The notes below the pieces were generated by a model. The model was not told where the DNA came from and made no database searches. It was given only the letters and a program-made list of their open reading frames with translations. The translations under genes and the position numbers were made by a program. A stretch of 64,000 nt of DNA, taken from positions 124,001 through 188,000 of the forward strand of contig NZ_MDJR01000002.1 in NCBI RefSeq assembly GCF_001730685.1. Reading direction: 5' to 3'. Positions 24,446 through 33,870 of the stretch are shown here, piece by piece; within the stretch, counting starts at the first letter, position 1, and every line of letters starts with the position of its first letter. Source of the stretch: Caloranaerobacter ferrireducens (lineage in GTDB: Bacteria > Bacillota > Clostridia > Tissierellales > Thermohalobacteraceae).

Positions 24446-24736
24446 ATGAATAAGTTTGAATTCAAAGATTTTCTAAAATTTGATAAGCTTATTATGCCTA
24501 AAGTAATTACTTATATATATTATTTAGGCGTAATAATAGCAGTGTTCAGTGCATTAGGAACTATATTCGCAAGTCTTTCATTACACTCAAGTGGTATGTT
24601 TTTTACAGGACTTATTACATTAATATTAGGTCCATTAGTAGTTAGGCTCGCTTGTGAGTTATATATTGTATTATTCAAAATATATGAAAAGCTATCGATT
24701 ATTGCAGAAAATACAGTACAAAAAGATAAACCTTAA
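24446..24736 (+). CDS. DUF4282 small membrane protein
   Basis: This 96-residue protein begins MNKFEFKDFLKFDKLIMPK, the DUF4282 start. Two membrane helices (about residues 22-45 and 52-75) are joined by a short loop, and the tail is basic/polar. The ATG follows GGAGGGAGGTGGG; an open frame extending 28 codons upstream lacks an SD. Function is unknown. It has its own terminator and stands among other small membrane protein genes. Confidence 0.8.
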   Translation: MNKFEFKDFLKFDKLIMPKVITYIYYLGVIIAVFSALGTIFASLSLHSSGMFFTGLITLILGPLVVRLACELYIVLFKIYEKLSIIAENTVQKDKP

Positions 24737-24762
24737 AAATTTAGTTTCTTTGTAAATAATTA

Positions 24763-24793
24763 GGGCAGGTTTCTTTAGGATACCTGCCTTTAT
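24763..24793 (+). terminator. Rho-independent terminator
   Basis: Stem GGCAGGT/ACCTGCC with an 11-nt loop and T-rich tail after the DUF4282 gene. Confidence 0.75.
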
Positions 24794-24891
24794 TTAATTA
24801 ACATTAGTATCAAAAAAATTTTAATCTCATATAATCTATATAAAAGGTATCTAGCTTCTAATCTCAAAAATGATAAAATGGGGGATGTTTT

Positions 24892-25122
24892 TTGAAGGGG
24901 AAAAGATTATGTTTATTTTCAAAAAAATCACTAATTATTTTTTATGCAATAAATTATTTAGTCATGATAGCTGCAGCTATTTGCATTTTTATTAATTGGC
25001 ATAATACAATAAGTATATGGCTTCTTGTGTCTCTTACTTATGGTTTGATACTTGCTAAATTTATAAGATACGAGATTGAGTACAAAATAGAACAAGAAAA
25101 AGATGAAGATAAAAAAGATTAA
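24892..25122 (+). CDS. Small two-helix membrane protein
   Basis: This 76-residue protein is read from a TTG placed 7 nt after ATGGGGG. Basic N-terminus (MKGKRLCLFSKKS), then two helices at about 13-34 and 41-58, then a highly charged tail ending in EQEKDEDKKD. I do not recognise the family. A good SD and an immediate long terminator support it as a real gene. A short ATG frame 7 nt upstream is out of phase and does not continue. Confidence 0.65.
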   Translation: MKGKRLCLFSKKSLIIFYAINYLVMIAAAICIFINWHNTISIWLLVSLTYGLILAKFIRYEIEYKIEQEKDEDKKD

Positions 25123-25151
25123 AGACGGCTTTGCCGTCTTTAAATCTTTTT
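25112..25151 (+). terminator. Rho-independent terminator
   Basis: An AAAGACGG/CCGTCTTT core is extended by AAAAAGATT/AAATCTTTTT, giving a stem of about 17 bp with one bulge; it overlaps the stop codon of the small membrane protein gene. Confidence 0.8.
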
Positions 25152-25224
25152 GAATGGTAAACTAGCTTTATATATTAAGAAGAGGGAACTATATGACAAA
25201 CAAAAGATATTATTAAGCTACATT

Positions 25225-25572
25225 TTATGATGCTAGGCTAGTTTTTAGATTTTTCCAAACTCCTGAAATAATAGCTCCTTTGTCAACAACAAATCTTCTA
25301 GCTGTTATATTACCTTCAAAACAGCTTGTTGAAGTAAAGTGTACTTTTCCATTTGCCAATATGTTGCCGTTGACTTTTCCACTAACATATACATTTTTAG
25401 CTTCAATATCACCAATAATTTCTGCAGTTGAACTGATATAAACATTATTATCTGAATATATTTTGCCTTTAAAAATACCACCGATTTTAATATTCCCATT
25501 TGCATTAATTGTACCCTTGAAATATGCATTCTTTTCAATGATTAGATTCATAGAATTACTGGAGTTTTTCAT
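25225..25572 (-). CDS. Bactofilin-family protein
   Basis: This 115-residue polymer-forming scaffold protein has the bactofilin beta-helix core across residues 12-105: repeated six-residue turns with small and hydrophobic residues (FKGTINANGNIKIGG, FKGKIYSDNNVYISSTAEIIGDI, VNGNILANGKVHF). These filaments organise cell-envelope or shape functions without nucleotide. The start is the ATG with GGAGGG 6 nt upstream; an ATG five codons earlier lies inside the SD. It is a lone gene; the usual peptidase neighbour (LmdC type) is absent. Confidence 0.88.
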   Translation of the reverse strand: MKNSSNSMNLIIEKNAYFKGTINANGNIKIGGIFKGKIYSDNNVYISSTAEIIGDIEAKNVYVSGKVNGNILANGKVHFTSTSCFEGNITARRFVVDKGAIISGVWKNLKTSLAS

Positions 25573-25737
25573 TGGTATTCCCTCCATTTAAGTGTTTGTA
25601 TGATTTTATCATATATACAATAAAAAATAATGAGTCTTTAATACTGATTTTGTATAGGACAGAAGTTCTAACTTGTATATCAAACCTAAAATAAGACTAC
25701 AATATAGATATCCGTATATAGACATAGGGGTGGTTTC

Positions 25738-25944
25738 TTGCTATATAAAGGAATATTATTTATATTTCTTGGAGTATTTCTGATAATAGAGGAAAGATAT
25801 GATATAAAAAAACTTGTTAAAGATAGAGTGTTTATAATAAAAAAGGATTTTGTTTATGATAGTTATTATGAAATCAAACTGTTTTTAGGGATACTTTCAA
25901 TTATTGTAGGGATTTTTTCTATAATAAACTATATTATATATTGA
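25738..25944 (+). CDS. Small membrane protein, probable
   Basis: This 68-residue protein is read from TTG after AGGGGTGG. It has a hydrophobic helix at residues 4-18, a charged middle (EERYDIKKLVKDR), and a second helix at 48-66. I do not recognise it. The short SD spacing (4 nt) and non-ATG start leave some doubt, but hydrophobic pattern and codon use look coding. Confidence 0.5.
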   Translation: MLYKGILFIFLGVFLIIEERYDIKKLVKDRVFIIKKDFVYDSYYEIKLFLGILSIIVGIFSIINYIIY

Positions 25945-26046
25945 TAATGTAAAAATCTTGTAAACTAATGTTTTTCGCATTTCGCTTTTAAATTTAACGA
26001 ATAGCTAATGACGAAAGACCAATGACTAATTTAAAAGGGTGTATAT

Positions 26047-27987
26047 ATGAAGACAAAAAAGCTTTTAATAACTATACTTTTATTACTAATTTTCATTTTG
26101 TTTTATAACAACTTAGTATTAGCAGAAAATAGGCCTAAATTAATAATGATAATATTAGATGAATTAGATTTTGATTTGGTCGAAAAAATTACTCAAAATA
26201 CTAATAAAGCAGTAGGGCTTATGAATACAAAAACAGGATATTTTTATAGATCAAAGGATAGAGAAAGCTACTTTCTGACTATTGCAACAGGTAGAAGAGT
26301 TAAAGTAAGGTTAGGTTTATATAAAGGAATAAGAAAAAATGAAGACGGTAGTTTATATATAAATGGATTTGAAGATATAATTAGAGATTTAAAGAAAAAA
26401 TATTTAGCTTTTTCTCGGGAAATTTCTACATTTGGTGACTTTTTTAGCAAAAGGGGTATTAAAGTTGGATATATTGGTAATGATTCTTCTTCACTTATTG
26501 CTACCAATATAAACGGATACATTGAGTATGGTGAGAATAAGGTTGTTTATGAAGAAGAGTGGCTTAGTGATAAGTCAAGAGAGATATTAGAAAAGGAAGA
26601 TATACTTATACTTTCATATGAATTAAATAATAAGGAAGAAAGAATTAAGCTATTAAAAAAATATATTGAAAAGATGAAATATCACATAATTATATTTCCT
26701 AAGACCATATCAGGAGATATAAATATAAAGTGGAACACTACTTTAGTTCCAGTTATTTGTATAACACCTGAAGGAGCAGAAGGAATACTAAAAAGTAATA
26801 CTACAAGGAGAGAAGGAGTAATAGCAAGTTTAGATATTTTTCCTCATGTAGCAAGCCTGTTTGGCATATCAACAGATAGATTTATTGGTGATAGTTTAAA
26901 GGTTATACCTAAAGGTAATCCGATTGTAGAATGCAAAAACTATTTAAATGAATTTCTTAATTTGAATATAATAAAATACATTTTTCATGGAATAATTATA
27001 GCGTTGCAGCTATTTGTGATATTTAGCAAGAAGTTAAAGAAGCAAACATGCAAGTTTTTGATGAATACGATACTTTCAATTATATTTTTTTCTCTTTTGT
27101 TTGGATTCTTTAAAATACATAGGAGTATTATCATATATTGCATAATAGTTTTATTGTCTTCATTTTTATTATCATTTTTATTAATTAAAAAAGAAAATGC
27201 TGTATATAATATATCTATTTTTACAAATATACTTATTCTTTATGGAGTTTTTTTAAACAAAAAAATAATATACGACTCGTTTATAGGATATAACAATATA
27301 GTAGCTGGTGGAAGATTTTATGGACTAAACAATGAAATTATGGGCGTTTTATTAGCAACCTCAATAATAGTGTATTTTAGTTTAAGAGAAAAGGTAAAAG
27401 ATAGAATAGTTCTTTCATTGTTTCTTATAGTGTATTTTCCATTAATAATATTGGCTCTGTCTGGGAAATATGGGGTTAATTTTGGCGGCTATATAACTTC
27501 TATTTTGCTATTTTTGATTTTGATATATGAAATGTTTTATTGTGATAAGAATAACAAAAATATTATCTTATTGATATTTATTGGCTTTATATTTCTTTTA
27601 TCAAATTTTATAATACAGTTCAATGGATATAGTCTAAATCATATAGGAAAGCTGTTATCAAGAATAGAGGTGGTTGGATTTGTTGAATTATTTGATGCAA
27701 TAATAAATAAAATTAAGCAGCTTACTATAATGGTTTTAATTCCACCTTGGAGTATTATTTCTTTAAGTCAGCTTTATTATATTTACAGATTATATAAAGA
27801 TAAGAATATTTACATAAGAGATTTAAGAAATTCAGAGGTTGGTAAATGCATTTATGTAATATTTATTAGTTCTATTATTTCAGTTTTTATAAATGATACA
27901 GGTATAATATCTTTTGTATATATGAATACATATCTCATTGCTATTTTAATTAGTTTACATAATACAAAATTAAGGGCATTGCTCTAG
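26047..27987 (+). CDS. Membrane protein with alkaline-phosphatase-like extracellular domain
   Basis: A signal or anchor helix (residues 5-26, ending VLAEN) is followed by an extracytoplasmic domain (about 28-300) resembling the alkaline phosphatase superfamily: KLIMIILDELDFDLV opens with the metal-strand and Asp, and GVIASLDIFPHVASLFGI resembles the segment preceding the superfamily C-terminal metal His. The C-terminal half has about 9 membrane helices, with a GLNNEIMGVLLA motif near 424. The total is 646 residues. The architecture suggests an envelope enzyme that handles a lipid-linked or phospho-sugar substrate, but the key Ser/Thr nucleophile is not evident. Activity is uncertain. Confidence 0.7.
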   Translation: MKTKKLLITILLLLIFILFYNNLVLAENRPKLIMIILDELDFDLVEKITQNTNKAVGLMNTKTGYFYRSKDRESYFLTIATGRRVKVRLGLYKGIRKNEDGSLYINGFEDIIRDLKKKYLAFSREISTFGDFFSKRGIKVGYIGNDSSSLIATNINGYIEYGENKVVYEEEWLSDKSREILEKEDILILSYELNNKEERIKLLKKYIEKMKYHIIIFPKTISGDINIKWNTTLVPVICITPEGAEGILKSNTTRREGVIASLDIFPHVASLFGISTDRFIGDSLKVIPKGNPIVECKNYLNEFLNLNIIKYIFHGIIIALQLFVIFSKKLKKQTCKFLMNTILSIIFFSLLFGFFKIHRSIIIYCIIVLLSSFLLSFLLIKKENAVYNISIFTNILILYGVFLNKKIIYDSFIGYNNIVAGGRFYGLNNEIMGVLLATSIIVYFSLREKVKDRIVLSLFLIVYFPLIILALSGKYGVNFGGYITSILLFLILIYEMFYCDKNNKNIILLIFIGFIFLLSNFIIQFNGYSLNHIGKLLSRIEVVGFVELFDAIINKIKQLTIMVLIPPWSIISLSQLYYIYRLYKDKNIYIRDLRNSEVGKCIYVIFISSIISVFINDTGIISFVYMNTYLIAILISLHNTKLRALL

Positions 27988-28008
27988 TGCAATGCCCTTA
28001 AAATTTTT
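27971..28008 (+). terminator. Terminator overlapping a stop codon
   Basis: Perfect 12-bp stem TAAGGGCATTGC/GCAATGCCCTTA with a 6-nt loop containing the TAG stop, followed by an A/T tail with T6. Confidence 0.88.
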
Positions 28009-28083
28009 TCATATATACTTTATTTTTTTACTGTTTTCATATAAAATTACTTTACTGCACTTTACGGAGATGGGAGGGATAAT

Positions 28084-30384
28084 ATGTTAGCAAACAAGCA
28101 TCCAGATTATGAGAAAGAAAATAAATATTTAAATACTACCTGTGATTGCATATCTGATGAGATAATGCATTTAGAAAAAGAAATTAAAAAGATGGATGAA
28201 TCGATTAATAAGCTGAAAAAATCGATTGGTGGTAATTATAGTGATGAAATGGTAGTAAAAACTACGATACAAGATGCTAATAGAAGGAAATATAGGCAAT
28301 TGATAAGAGCTCAGCATAAACCATACTTTGGACGGATTGATTTTAGAGAATTAGGTAAGGACGAATTCGAAACTTTTTATATAGGCAAAACTAGTGTTGT
28401 AAGAAGGGGAGATGAAAAAAGATTAGTAGTTGACTGGAGAGCACCGATAGCTAGTCTTTATTACAGTGGGGAACTAGGAGATGTGATGTATACAGCACCA
28501 GATGGTCTAATAATCGGAGAATTAGAGTTAAAGAGACAATATGAAATTGAAAATAAAAAGCTTATAAATATCTTTGATAAGGGACTTACTCCAATGGATG
28601 AATTTTTGCAACAGGCGTTATGGCAAAAAAAGGACAATAGGCTGAAGGATATAGTTACGACTATACAGAGTGAACAGAATGACATAATAAGAGCTGATAA
28701 AGATGTAACCTTGATAGTACAAGGGGTTGCGGGTAGTGGTAAGACTACAATAGTTTTACATAGGATTGCCTACCTTATGTATACCTATCAGGATGTATTT
28801 ACTCCAGAAAATATCTTAATTATCGTTCCTAACAATCTATTTTTAGACTACATTTCAGATGTACTTCCAGATTTGGGTGTTGAAGAAATAAATCAGGCTA
28901 CTTATGAGGATTTAGCAATGAAATTGCTTAACAAGAGATATAATTTGAAATCGGTTGAAGATAAGCTTATTAAATTAATAGAAAATAGTGGCAGAAATGA
29001 GGAATACTACGAAAATATTAAATATACATCTTGGTTTAAAGGCTCTATGATGTTTAAGAAGATTTTAGATAAATATATAAGAGACATGACTAAAGGTTTC
29101 GTTCCTGAAGTAAGTCTTAAGGTTTTAGATTATGAGATTTACTCATACGAAGAAGTAAAAGAAATGTTTGATAAGGACTTTAGCTATTTACCTATCATAC
29201 CTAGAGTAGAAAGAATAAAAAAATATATAAAAGCTAATATAGATGAAAGAATAGAGAAAATTACAGAAAGTATTAATGAAGATTATGAAAAATTAGCAAA
29301 TATGATAAAGAAATCGGATTTAAGTGAAGAAGAAATAAGACAAGAGCTTATCAAGATATATGATGAAAGGGATAAAAAAATAAATGAAATTAAAAAAGCT
29401 GTTCAAAGCTCTATAAATAAATACTTTTCTATATGGCAAAAAATTGATATAGATGAGCTGTATAAAAGTATTATTACAGATTTTGATGTAATGAAGAAGT
29501 ATTCTAATGGAAAAATAGAGGACGAAAAACTTGAGTTTATAATTAATTACTGCAAAGAAATTTTTGAAAATGATGAAATAGAAAGAGAAGATTTACCAGC
29601 TATATTGTATCTGAAAATGAAACTGCTAGGTTTAGAATTAAAGGGTAAATTTAGTCACATTATAGTAGACGAAGCACAGGATTACAGCCAGTTACAGATG
29701 TATATTTTAAGGAAGTTAAATATAGGGGATTCTTTTACAATAGTAGGAGATTTATCTCAGGGAATACATTCATATAAAGGAATCGACAGCTGGCGTGATT
29801 TAATAAAAGAAGTATTTGATGAAGATTTAACTAAATATTTAACAATAAGGAAGTGCTACCGTTCTACTATGGAGATTATGAATTTTGCTAATGAAGTAAT
29901 AAAAAATTGGAAAAAGGAAGATATTACTTTAGCAGAGCCAGTTTTAAGATCAGGAGATAAACCTTATATAATAAGAAAGAATAGTGAAGATGAAATTATT
30001 GAAGATATAGCGAAAAGAGTAGAAGGACTAAAAGATAAGGGGTATAAGTCAATAGCAGTAATATGTAAGACAAATAAGGAAAGTAAGGAAGTTTTTGAAA
30101 GTCTTAAAAAATATAAAATTACAGATTTACATTTGATTACTGATAAAGATATTACTTATGAAAGCGGTGTGGTTGTAATTCCAACATATTTAGCTAAAGG
30201 ATTAGAATTTGATGCAGTTTTTGTTCATGATTGTTCAGAAAAATCTTATCCAAATAATGAGATTCATATAAAGCTTTTATATGTTTCAATAACAAGACCT
30301 CTGCATGAACTGTATATATATTATAAAGACAAACCATCAGCATTAATTGAAAATATATCTGAAGAATTCTGCAATAAAGAATAA
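28084..30384 (+). CDS. helD: HelD-like superfamily 1 ATPase
   Basis: This 766-residue UvrD/Rep-like ATPase has the HelD layout. HelD binds RNA polymerase and helps release it from DNA. An N-terminal coiled-coil arm (residues 20-60, HLEKEIKKMDESINKLKKSI) is followed by an RQ-rich region and Walker A GVAGSGKTT (about 214-222). A long helical insertion is followed by Walker B IIVDEAQDYS near 528, GDLSQGIHS and the C-terminal motifs GLEFDAVFV and LYVSITRP. It lacks the usual helicase DNA-binding subdomains. GGGAGGG lies 5-6 nt before the ATG. It is monocistronic, sharing a bidirectional terminator with the MFS gene. Confidence 0.88.
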   Translation: MLANKHPDYEKENKYLNTTCDCISDEIMHLEKEIKKMDESINKLKKSIGGNYSDEMVVKTTIQDANRRKYRQLIRAQHKPYFGRIDFRELGKDEFETFYIGKTSVVRRGDEKRLVVDWRAPIASLYYSGELGDVMYTAPDGLIIGELELKRQYEIENKKLINIFDKGLTPMDEFLQQALWQKKDNRLKDIVTTIQSEQNDIIRADKDVTLIVQGVAGSGKTTIVLHRIAYLMYTYQDVFTPENILIIVPNNLFLDYISDVLPDLGVEEINQATYEDLAMKLLNKRYNLKSVEDKLIKLIENSGRNEEYYENIKYTSWFKGSMMFKKILDKYIRDMTKGFVPEVSLKVLDYEIYSYEEVKEMFDKDFSYLPIIPRVERIKKYIKANIDERIEKITESINEDYEKLANMIKKSDLSEEEIRQELIKIYDERDKKINEIKKAVQSSINKYFSIWQKIDIDELYKSIITDFDVMKKYSNGKIEDEKLEFIINYCKEIFENDEIEREDLPAILYLKMKLLGLELKGKFSHIIVDEAQDYSQLQMYILRKLNIGDSFTIVGDLSQGIHSYKGIDSWRDLIKEVFDEDLTKYLTIRKCYRSTMEIMNFANEVIKNWKKEDITLAEPVLRSGDKPYIIRKNSEDEIIEDIAKRVEGLKDKGYKSIAVICKTNKESKEVFESLKKYKITDLHLITDKDITYESGVVVIPTYLAKGLEFDAVFVHDCSEKSYPNNEIHIKLLYVSITRPLHELYIYYKDKPSALIENISEEFCNKE

Positions 30385-30400
30385 AAAAGATTTAATAGTA

Positions 30401-30436
30401 AACAGAGAACAGAAATCATAGACTCTGTTCTCTGTT
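30401..30436. terminator. Bidirectional terminator between helD and an MFS gene
   Basis: Perfect 12-bp stem AACAGAGAACAG/CTGTTCTCTGTT with a 12-nt loop between convergent genes. Confidence 0.8.
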
Positions 30437-30438
30437 AT

Positions 30439-31602
30439 TTATTTTATATTAAAATTTTTATCCTTTGATACATCGATAAGTAAGATTATAGAAAGTATGT
30501 TGCTTATAGTTCCAATACCTATAACTAACTTATATCCACCTAATTCAAATAGTGATGGACCAATAATAGTAAGCAATAATGCACATACAGAAATAACAAA
30601 ATATAATAGTGTCATAAATACAGTTCGTCTATTTGGATATATTTCAGAGCATATAGCTTGAAATGCTGACCAGCCGCCATCTAGTCCTAATGCATAAAGA
30701 AAGGTTAATGGAATAACCAGGTATATTGATTTAATGTAAGGCAGTGGTGCTAAAACTAAAGTCATTAAAATAAAGCTTAATATGCCGTATTTCATTTTTC
30801 CTATTTTATCGCTTAGTATGGCTGCTATAGTAACTCCTATTACAGTTCCCAAAGCAGTTAAGGTAAAAACATAACCAATGTAGGATTGATTTAAGTTGAA
30901 ATTATGCTTTAACCAAATAGAAAGATAACTAAACATAAATATTGGTGCAAGAATTAGTAAAAATTGAATTATTAAAAATTTAATAGTTATAGGTTTTTTA
31001 GTGATAGAAATAACTTCTTTGAAATTAAGATCAGAAGAACATGAAATATGTTCATCATGGTCTTTAGGTAGTTTTATAGATATAAACAATATCATAATAG
31101 ATAATATAGAAACAGACCAATATAGATAATGTATGTTGAAATATTTAACCATATTAGTGCTGTATATTGGGCTTAAAAGAATAGCAATAGCAAATGCAAT
31201 TCTTAAAATACCAGCACCTTTTCCTCTATTTTCGTAAGGAATAAAGTCACTTATGTATGAAAGTAAAGTTGTAGTCAAAGTAATATTACCTATTCCTATT
31301 AACATTCTACCTAAACCAAATATTACAGGGGATGGTGACCATCCAGTTATAACTGTACCTGATAAAAAAGTTAGTATTGCAAATACAATAGCATTCTTTT
31401 TACCATATTTATCTGCTGCCATACCGAATAACGGTGAAAACAGACCTATTGTTGAGAAACCTAAGTTAAGGTATATTACGCTACTTTCCCTAATACTAAA
31501 GTAATCTGCGAGATAAGGGACAATAGGGCTAATAAAGCTCGATTCAAAAGATATAACAAATTGTATAAAAAATACTACGAGTAGTGTTAAATATAAATTC
31601 AA
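30439..31602 (-). CDS. MFS transporter
   Basis: This is a 387-residue major facilitator protein with 12 helices. The MFS A-motif is visible after helix 2 (GMAADKYGKKNAI, about 60-72), with a related motif in the second half (ILSDKIGKMKYGI near 263). It starts at TTG after GGGGGTGG. The family resemblance is to drug or sugar efflux permeases. The substrate cannot be predicted, and no partner gene lies on its strand. Confidence 0.88.
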   Translation of the reverse strand: MNLYLTLLVVFFIQFVISFESSFISPIVPYLADYFSIRESSVIYLNLGFSTIGLFSPLFGMAADKYGKKNAIVFAILTFLSGTVITGWSPSPVIFGLGRMLIGIGNITLTTTLLSYISDFIPYENRGKGAGILRIAFAIAILLSPIYSTNMVKYFNIHYLYWSVSILSIMILFISIKLPKDHDEHISCSSDLNFKEVISITKKPITIKFLIIQFLLILAPIFMFSYLSIWLKHNFNLNQSYIGYVFTLTALGTVIGVTIAAILSDKIGKMKYGILSFILMTLVLAPLPYIKSIYLVIPLTFLYALGLDGGWSAFQAICSEIYPNRRTVFMTLLYFVISVCALLLTIIGPSLFELGGYKLVIGIGTISNILSIILLIDVSKDKNFNIK

Positions 31603-31797
31603 AATACCACCCCCAAAATATTTATTAAGACTATTATCTTTTAAACTTATCTAAAAGTAAAGGCTTAAATTAATATTCAGAAATTTTAGTATTTTGCATT
31701 TAATTTGATTGACATACAGAAATTAATATTCTATAATACTTGAAAACCCTTAACGAATGCCGAACGACCAATGACGATAATTGATAGGAGGGGGAGC

Positions 31798-33537
31798 ATG
31801 ATTAAAAAATTTATTTCTTACTATAGACCTCATATGAAATTATTTATCTTAGATATGGTGTGTGCTTTTTTTATTGCGATTTTAGACCTAGTATTCCCTA
31901 TGATGACAAGACAAATAATTAATGACATAATACCAAACGGTAAGATACGGACGCTATATATTTTTACAATAGTATTAGTAGTTTTGTATGTTTTTAGAGC
32001 TATTTTTAATTATGTAGTTGATTATTGGGGGCATGTGGTTGGTACTAGAATGGAACATGACATGAGAAGAGATTTATTTGCTCATCTTCAAACATTAGAT
32101 ATAAGTTTTTTTGATAATACAAAGACAGGATACATAATGTCTAGAATTGTAAATGATTTAAATGAAATATCGGAATTGGCTCATCATGGACCTGAAGATT
32201 TATTTTTATCAATAATAATGCTTTTAGGTTCTTTCATTATACTTATGACTATAGATTGGAGACTTACATTAATAATATTTATTTTCGTACCTGCTATGAT
32301 ATGGTTTGCTATTACAAAGAGAAAGAAAATGACAGAGTCATTTAGAAATGTAAGGAAAAAGATAGCTAATGTAAATGCTCAGTTGGAAAACAGTATTTCA
32401 GGGATAAGAGTCGCAAAATCTTTTACAAATGAAGAATATGAAATGGAAAAATTCAGTATAGGCAATAGAGAATTTAAGGAATCGAGAGAGTTTGCTTTCA
32501 AATCTATGGCTGAATTTTTTACAGGTATACATTTTCTATTGAATATGTTGAACGTTGTAGTTGTGAGTGTTGGAGGGATATTTTTATACAATAAGATAAT
32601 TAATACTGGAGATTTATTTGCATACCTTCTTTATGTAAATTTCTTTATGCAGCCTATCAGAAGGCTTACTCAATTCACTCAGCAATATCAAGCAGGTATG
32701 ACTGGTTTTGAGAGGTTTATGGAAATTTTGAGTATAAAGCCAAATATTGTTGATAAAGAAGGAGCTATTGATCTAGATAATGTTAAAGGTAAAATTGAGC
32801 TAAAAAATATTTCGTTTAGCTACAATGACAAAAAGGATAAAGTTTTATCAGATATTAATTTAACTATTGAAGCTGGTAAGACATTAGCACTAGTTGGGCC
32901 TTCAGGAGCAGGTAAGACTACTTTATGTCATTTAATACCTAGATTTTATGAAGTTGATTCAGGAGAAATTTTATTAGACGGAATTAATATTAAAGATATT
33001 TCAATTAAATCTTTAAGACGAAATATAGGATTAGTTCAGCAGAATGTGTTTCTATTTACAGGTACTATAAAGGAAAATATTTTATACGGTAGACCAGATG
33101 CTAGTTTTGAAGAAGTAGTTGAAGCTGCTAAAAATGCTAATATTCATGATTTTATCATGAGTTTGCCAAATGGATATGATACATATATAGGTGAAAAGGG
33201 TATAAAACTTTCAGGAGGTCAAAAACAAAGAATATCAATAGCTAGAGTATTTTTGAAAAATCCACCTATACTTATTCTTGATGAGGCAACATCTGCATTA
33301 GACAACGAAACAGAGATTATTATTCAAAAAGCTTTAGAAAGGTTGTCAAAAGACAGAACAACTCTTGTTATTGCACATAGGTTGTCTACTGTAAAAAATG
33401 CAGATGAGATTGTAGTATTAACTGATAAAGGGATTCAGGAAAGAGGAAAGCATGAAGAGTTAATCAAGAAAGACGGTCTGTATGCTAGACTTTATAAGGC
33501 TCAATTTAAAGGTTTTATACCAGATGAGGTTGCTTAG
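31798..33537 (+). CDS. ABC exporter, fused membrane and ATPase half-transporter
   Basis: This 579-residue MsbA/BmrA-type half-transporter probably forms a homodimer. Six membrane helices occupy residues 15-310; the ATPase domain has Walker A GPSGAGKTT near 373-381, signature LSGGQKQRISIARVF near 476, Walker B ILILDEATSALD near 496 and an H-loop AHR. The start is the ATG after GGAGGGGGAGC; a longer upstream frame lacks an SD. Cargo is probably lipids or drugs by analogy. A short AATGAC-rich sequence precedes the SD and resembles that before the 26-kb membrane protein. Confidence 0.92.
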   Translation: MIKKFISYYRPHMKLFILDMVCAFFIAILDLVFPMMTRQIINDIIPNGKIRTLYIFTIVLVVLYVFRAIFNYVVDYWGHVVGTRMEHDMRRDLFAHLQTLDISFFDNTKTGYIMSRIVNDLNEISELAHHGPEDLFLSIIMLLGSFIILMTIDWRLTLIIFIFVPAMIWFAITKRKKMTESFRNVRKKIANVNAQLENSISGIRVAKSFTNEEYEMEKFSIGNREFKESREFAFKSMAEFFTGIHFLLNMLNVVVVSVGGIFLYNKIINTGDLFAYLLYVNFFMQPIRRLTQFTQQYQAGMTGFERFMEILSIKPNIVDKEGAIDLDNVKGKIELKNISFSYNDKKDKVLSDINLTIEAGKTLALVGPSGAGKTTLCHLIPRFYEVDSGEILLDGINIKDISIKSLRRNIGLVQQNVFLFTGTIKENILYGRPDASFEEVVEAAKNANIHDFIMSLPNGYDTYIGEKGIKLSGGQKQRISIARVFLKNPPILILDEATSALDNETEIIIQKALERLSKDRTTLVIAHRLSTVKNADEIVVLTDKGIQERGKHEELIKKDGLYARLYKAQFKGFIPDEVA

Positions 33538-33655
33538 AATATTTAATGTTTAAAAGAAAAAATCTCGGGTATTTAATTAAAAGATTTGTACATTAATAAG
33601 TAGATTATTATGATCATTGTTTAGAGTATGGAGAATAGAGGAAAGGGGGATAAAA

Positions 33656-33766
33656 ATGGCTGTTTGGAAATGTACAGTTTGTGGGGAAACTAAAGAAGGC
33701 AGATGCAGACCTAAAACTTGTCTAAAATGTGGTGCGCCTAAAGAAAAGTTTGAAAAAGAGAAGTAA
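33656..33766 (+). CDS. RCKP-type rubredoxin-like peptide
   Basis: This 36-residue protein has the rubredoxin-like iron site CTVC (Cys6, Cys9) and CLKC (Cys22, Cys25), and the block GRCRPKTCLKCGAPKEKF that names the RCKP-type group. It equals the C-terminal rubredoxin domain of rubrerythrins as a free peptide. SD GGGGG lies about 6 nt before the ATG. It probably moves electrons in oxidative-stress defence; the hemerythrin gene follows it. It is small but convincingly real given the motif, SD and its own terminator. Confidence 0.85.
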   Translation: MAVWKCTVCGETKEGRCRPKTCLKCGAPKEKFEKEK

Positions 33767-33775
33767 AACAGTCTG

Positions 33776-33797
33776 AAGCGGCGTTTGCCGCTTTTTG
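33776..33797 (+). terminator. Rho-independent terminator
   Basis: 7-bp GC-rich stem AAGCGGC/GCCGCTT with a 4-nt loop and T5, after the rubredoxin-like gene. Confidence 0.85.
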
Positions 33798-33870
33798 TAC
33801 TAGGCTGATAAAGAAATAATACATATAGATAACTTATGATAATTTTCTTGAAAAGAAGGTGTTGGTTTAG

